This document shows positions 60,955 through 64,000 of a DNA stretch of 64,000 bases, one piece after another; positions within the stretch are counted from its first letter, which is position 1, and every line of letters begins with the position of its first letter. The stretch is from Aneurinibacillus sp. Ricciae_BoGa-3. GTDB taxonomy: Bacteria; Bacillota; Bacilli; Aneurinibacillales; Aneurinibacillaceae. The notes under the pieces are model-generated. The model was not told where the DNA came from and did not search any database. It was given only the letters and a program-made list of their open reading frames with translations. The stretch is from NCBI RefSeq assembly GCF_028421645.1, contig NZ_CP116887.1, positions 247,001 to 311,000 of the forward strand. Direction: 5' to 3'. A program made the position numbers and the translations under genes.

Positions 60955-63537
60955 ATGGATATTTTAAATGGTTTACTTGATAAAGTTAAAAGTGAGCTTG
61001 TAACGAAAAAGCGTGCCATTGTGTTCTGGTACGATTCGAATCCAAAGCGTGAAATAGAAGAAATCAAAGCAGGACTTGAAGAAGAGCATATCAAATTGTG
61101 GGAGTTAAATGAAATAAACTTCTTTCGCACGAAGTACGAGCTAGAAATTGTTTCCCCTGATCAATCATATGTTGTATATGCGTCATTTCCAAAACCGGCA
61201 GATAAGGACAATTTATTGCTGGATATGGTGTTATATAGCGCAGAATTTCAGGCGGATGACATTGCTATGCTCATTGAACGATATGGTGTAGAAGATTATA
61301 TTATGCGTCCGATTATTGAGGCGAATCGCGTGTTTTTTAATGATCAGCGTCGTGCTGCTAAATTGTCCCGCCTTTTGCCTGAGCAGCCAAATGCGAAAGA
61401 GTTTGAATTAGGAATGATGGCTGTGCTAGTTGGGGCGCAGTCTATTCATCTCCCTGATATTGTGCAACATGTATTGGTAAAAGGATTGGATGAGGAAACC
61501 AACGAGGCGTATAAACGAATGCAAAAGTTTTTTACTGTGGCGCGGTTTTGGGAACTTTCCCTTCCCTATTTTGGACTTCGAGATATGGAGCAGACTCAGT
61601 CGTTACGTCCACTTTTTTATGCACTCTTATTCAGCCATTTTGCTACCGAGGCAATGCTTGCACTCCCATCGCTAGAAGAGAAGTATCGTTCGACGCTGCC
61701 GAATACGTGCCGCTTATTTATTGATGATTGGTTACGTGCAACACCTGATCATGTAGAAATTCTTGAAGGATATATTTGTGATGCTCAAAGAGAATGGAAT
61801 GTGCAGCAGATTATTGGCCAGGCTTCGTATGAACAGTACGAGAGATGTGATACATTTTGGGCTATTGATGTGCAGTTGATTGAACGTGCCGCGTACGAGC
61901 TGGTTCATGATATGGCGGATATTCGGATATGGAGTGAGCGGATTGCCTACCGTAAAAAGAAGTATTGGGGCGAACAAGTTCCTTTTTCCCGCTTATACCG
62001 TGTATTAGAAGAAGCGTTTTTGTTATGGACATTAAAAGAACAAGGTAAACGTACAAAAATAACTCAGAATGGATTTGAGTGGTTTACAAACTATGTAAAT
62101 GTATCTTACAAAATCGATCAAACATACCGCCGCTTACTTACGGCTTTTATAGAAAATGATACACCACATGAAAGAATTCATTCTTTGGAAATTCATGCGA
62201 TAGAAGAGATGATTGAACGGTTAACAAACTGGTATGAAAATGTATATTTACAGGCAATGGCTTCTGATACAGATCAAATCGTGATACAGCAACTAGCCAG
62301 CCAATGGTCGATTCCTGAGATTGTGCAGCAGCGCTCTTTTTACAGACAGTATGTGAGACCGATTTTACAAAACGAGCCGACAACTCGTGTATTTGTGATT
62401 GTTTCGGATGCGCTGCGGTATGAAGCAGGGGTAGAACTTGCTGAGCGCTTAAACAAGCGGGTGAATGGACAAGCACTCGTAACAGGGATGCAGGCGAGTA
62501 TTCCATCGTATACACAGCTGGGCATGGCGAGTTTGTTACCAAATAATGAAATTGGCCTTTCAGAAAATGGAGATGTGTTAGTTGATGGAAAGAATTCACG
62601 GGGATTAGGCAACCGTCAAAAAATCCTACAAGCATATGAACCTCAGTCGGTTGCTTATAGCTTAATGGATTTGGTAAATACAAGTGTTTCTGAAGGCGAA
62701 GAATTGCTAAAAGGAAAACGTGTATGCTACTTATACCATGATTGTATTGATGCGACTGGAGATAATCAGAAATCAGAGCGTCGTACGTATCAAGCTGTAA
62801 GCGACACACTGGACGAACTGGATTATGCTGTGCAAAAAGTGGTTGCTCGTTATCAGGCAAAGCGTATTTTTATTACGAGTGATCACGGATTTTTGTTTCA
62901 ACTGCGTAAGGTTGAAGCCGATGCAAAAACAGAAGCAGTACGAGGAAATATTGTGGATGGTAACCGCCGCTTTGCGATTGGGAAAGATCTGCAAATTCCT
63001 GAGAATGCTGCACGTGTATCGTTAGATTATATCGGCCTTTATGAGTATGAAGCGGTAATTGCCAATGGATTACAACGATTTACAGGTGGAGGCGGGCTCC
63101 GCTTTATCCACGGAGGTGCGTTGCCGCAAGAAATTATTATCCCTGTCATTGAGTATCGTGAAATATTTGGAAAAGGAAGAAAAAAAGACCAACAGCGTGT
63201 CGATGTGCGCATCGCCATGCGAGACCGAATTATTACAAATTACCGAATGAAGGTAACCTTATTCCAAGAACAAAAAGCAGAAGGCGAATTTGCTCCGCGC
63301 AATTTACGAGTAGCGTTTTATCAAAATGGCGAGCGAATTTCTAATGAAGTTTCCCTTATGTTTGATCACACAGGTGAGGCGGCGGAACGCCATCAGGAGG
63401 TAATCTTTACGCTGATTGAACGGCCATATCATATGGGAGAAGATTGCGAACTGCGCATGGAAGATGTTTCAGCACCTCAAACTGTGATGTATAGAGAAGA
63501 TGTGTTCACCATTCGAATGTACGATGTGCTGTATTAG
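60955..63537 (+). CDS. pglZ: BREX alkaline-phosphatase-superfamily protein PglZ
   Basis: ATG 60955 lies one base behind the stop of the DUF262 gene, so translation is probably coupled. The 860-residue product has the PglZ alkaline phosphatase core with metal-site motifs FVIVSDALRYEAGVELAERL (near residue 480) and IFITSDHGFLF (near residue 637). The N-terminus (RAIVFWYDSNPKREIEEI) is typical of type 1 PglZ. PglZ is the signature protein of all BREX systems. The product is complete. Confidence 0.95.
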   Translation: MDILNGLLDKVKSELVTKKRAIVFWYDSNPKREIEEIKAGLEEEHIKLWELNEINFFRTKYELEIVSPDQSYVVYASFPKPADKDNLLLDMVLYSAEFQADDIAMLIERYGVEDYIMRPIIEANRVFFNDQRRAAKLSRLLPEQPNAKEFELGMMAVLVGAQSIHLPDIVQHVLVKGLDEETNEAYKRMQKFFTVARFWELSLPYFGLRDMEQTQSLRPLFYALLFSHFATEAMLALPSLEEKYRSTLPNTCRLFIDDWLRATPDHVEILEGYICDAQREWNVQQIIGQASYEQYERCDTFWAIDVQLIERAAYELVHDMADIRIWSERIAYRKKKYWGEQVPFSRLYRVLEEAFLLWTLKEQGKRTKITQNGFEWFTNYVNVSYKIDQTYRRLLTAFIENDTPHERIHSLEIHAIEEMIERLTNWYENVYLQAMASDTDQIVIQQLASQWSIPEIVQQRSFYRQYVRPILQNEPTTRVFVIVSDALRYEAGVELAERLNKRVNGQALVTGMQASIPSYTQLGMASLLPNNEIGLSENGDVLVDGKNSRGLGNRQKILQAYEPQSVAYSLMDLVNTSVSEGEELLKGKRVCYLYHDCIDATGDNQKSERRTYQAVSDTLDELDYAVQKVVARYQAKRIFITSDHGFLFQLRKVEADAKTEAVRGNIVDGNRRFAIGKDLQIPENAARVSLDYIGLYEYEAVIANGLQRFTGGGGLRFIHGGALPQEIIIPVIEYREIFGKGRKKDQQRVDVRIAMRDRIITNYRMKVTLFQEQKAEGEFAPRNLRVAFYQNGERISNEVSLMFDHTGEAAERHQEVIFTLIERPYHMGEDCELRMEDVSAPQTVMYREDVFTIRMYDVLY

Positions 63538-63602
63538 ATTAAATGCACCTATCTTCAGGGATAAGGGAGTTTTTACATACAGGAGAAAAGAGGTGAGTTT
63601 GA

Positions 63603-64000
63603 ATGCTAGCAGTTGGAGAAATTGTAAAGGGATCGTATTGGGCAGAGAGTGTTGAAATTAAGCGATGCGAACTCATAGCAGAAACGCTTTATATCGTAGA
63701 AGCAATTGGGCGTAATAGTCATACATACTATGAAACGTTGTTAGAAAAAGATGAAATTGAACGATTAGATCGACTGCAGATTCATACCGAATCAACACTA
63801 TTGGATATAAAGGATTTTCAGCACTACGTACGCTACTATGTACTAAAGGTGGATCAACAGTATTCTCTGTCTATGACACGTGGAAACAAAAAAATCATGC
63901 CACTTCCCCATCAAATTGAAGCGGTATACAGTCGCATGCTTCAGTTTCCGCAGGTTCGTTTCTTGTTGGCGGATGATCCAGGGGCAGGGAAAACGATTAT
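63603..64000 (+). CDS. N-terminus of a SNF2/DEAD-type helicase, runs off the window
   Basis: ATG 63603 follows AGAGGTGAGTTTGA. The visible 132 residues open LAVGEIVKGSYWAESVEIKR, then reach LPHQIEAVYSRML and a Walker A box LADDPGAGKTI right at the window edge. The order Q-motif/LPHQ then DDPGAGKT is typical of SNF2-like helicases such as those of DISARM or BREX (BrxHII-like). It is 65 bases behind pglZ. In standard type 1 BREX the next gene would be brxL, so this is either an inserted accessory gene or a different subtype. Confidence 0.75.
   Translation, partial: MLAVGEIVKGSYWAESVEIKRCELIAETLYIVEAIGRNSHTYYETLLEKDEIERLDRLQIHTESTLLDIKDFQHYVRYYVLKVDQQYSLSMTRGNKKIMPLPHQIEAVYSRMLQFPQVRFLLADDPGAGKTI

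Noticed and set aside
1..64000. CRISPR array
   Set aside because: No regularly spaced short repeats and no cas genes were seen anywhere in the window.

Overview
The window reads as a chromosomal segment of a spore-forming, low-to-mid GC Gram-positive bacterium of the order Bacillales; an Aneurinibacillus/Brevibacillus/Paenibacillus-like genus is plausible but not provable from this sequence. The support is: strong GGAGG ribosome sites, TTG/GTG starts, an ExsC-type exosporium protein, a Ctc/L25 protein, a cold-shock protein next to an acyl-lipid desaturase, a YolD-family protein and BREX genes of Bacillus type.

Region 1 (1-29.4 kb) is ordinary host backbone. It carries a PilZ (c-di-GMP) protein, a GntP-type permease, an exosporium protein, and a five-gene polyol/sugar operon (GFO/IDH/MocA oxidoreductase, two TIM-barrel isomerases, a polyol-type MFS permease, a zinc alcohol dehydrogenase). 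A leftward operon encodes a 1521-residue double P-type ATPase with three small membrane or glycine-zipper proteins. Then come polyphosphate kinase, an RND exporter, a methylmalonyl-CoA epimerase-like protein, a quinone oxidoreductase, a PLD-type lipoprotein, Ctc, a DUF969/DUF979 (5-oxoproline type) transporter and a TauE/SafE exporter. Nearly every unit ends in a clear intrinsic terminator. Two terminators are followed directly by 5' ends of degraded group IIC introns.

Region 2 (29.4-37.4 kb) is a decayed, rearranged zone. It holds a frameshifted gene, a DEAD-box helicase (CshA-like) fragment joined to a CarD-like fragment, a degenerate XRE regulator, a secreted repeat protein split by an in-frame stop, and a TetR regulator cut by an IS1182-type fragment. 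Intact among these are a 49-residue protein, the cold-shock gene with a long leader, and a desaturase.

Region 3 (37.4-42.8 kb) is an inorganic-carbon operon: dabB, dabA, a DUF2294 protein whose start region has been tandemly duplicated, and a beta-carbonic-anhydrase-like protein that appears to lack its zinc ligands.

Region 4 (42.8-64 kb) is AT-rich accessory DNA: a broken IS110 element, a YolD protein, a frameshifted tyrosine integrase beside a 64-bp 3' half of a selenocysteine tRNA gene (an attachment-site scar), a Kiwa-like defence pair (DUF4868 protein plus a membrane protein), an excisionase/rolling-circle Rep pair with a candidate origin, and a BREX operon (brxA, brxB, brxC, pglX, a GmrSD/BrxU-like DUF262 gene, pglZ, and the start of a helicase that runs off the window). 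The parts fit one or more selC-integrated, plasmid-like elements carrying stacked phage defence. The most interesting material is the defence island, the Dab operon with its zinc-less carbonic-anhydrase paralogue, and the double P-type ATPase.
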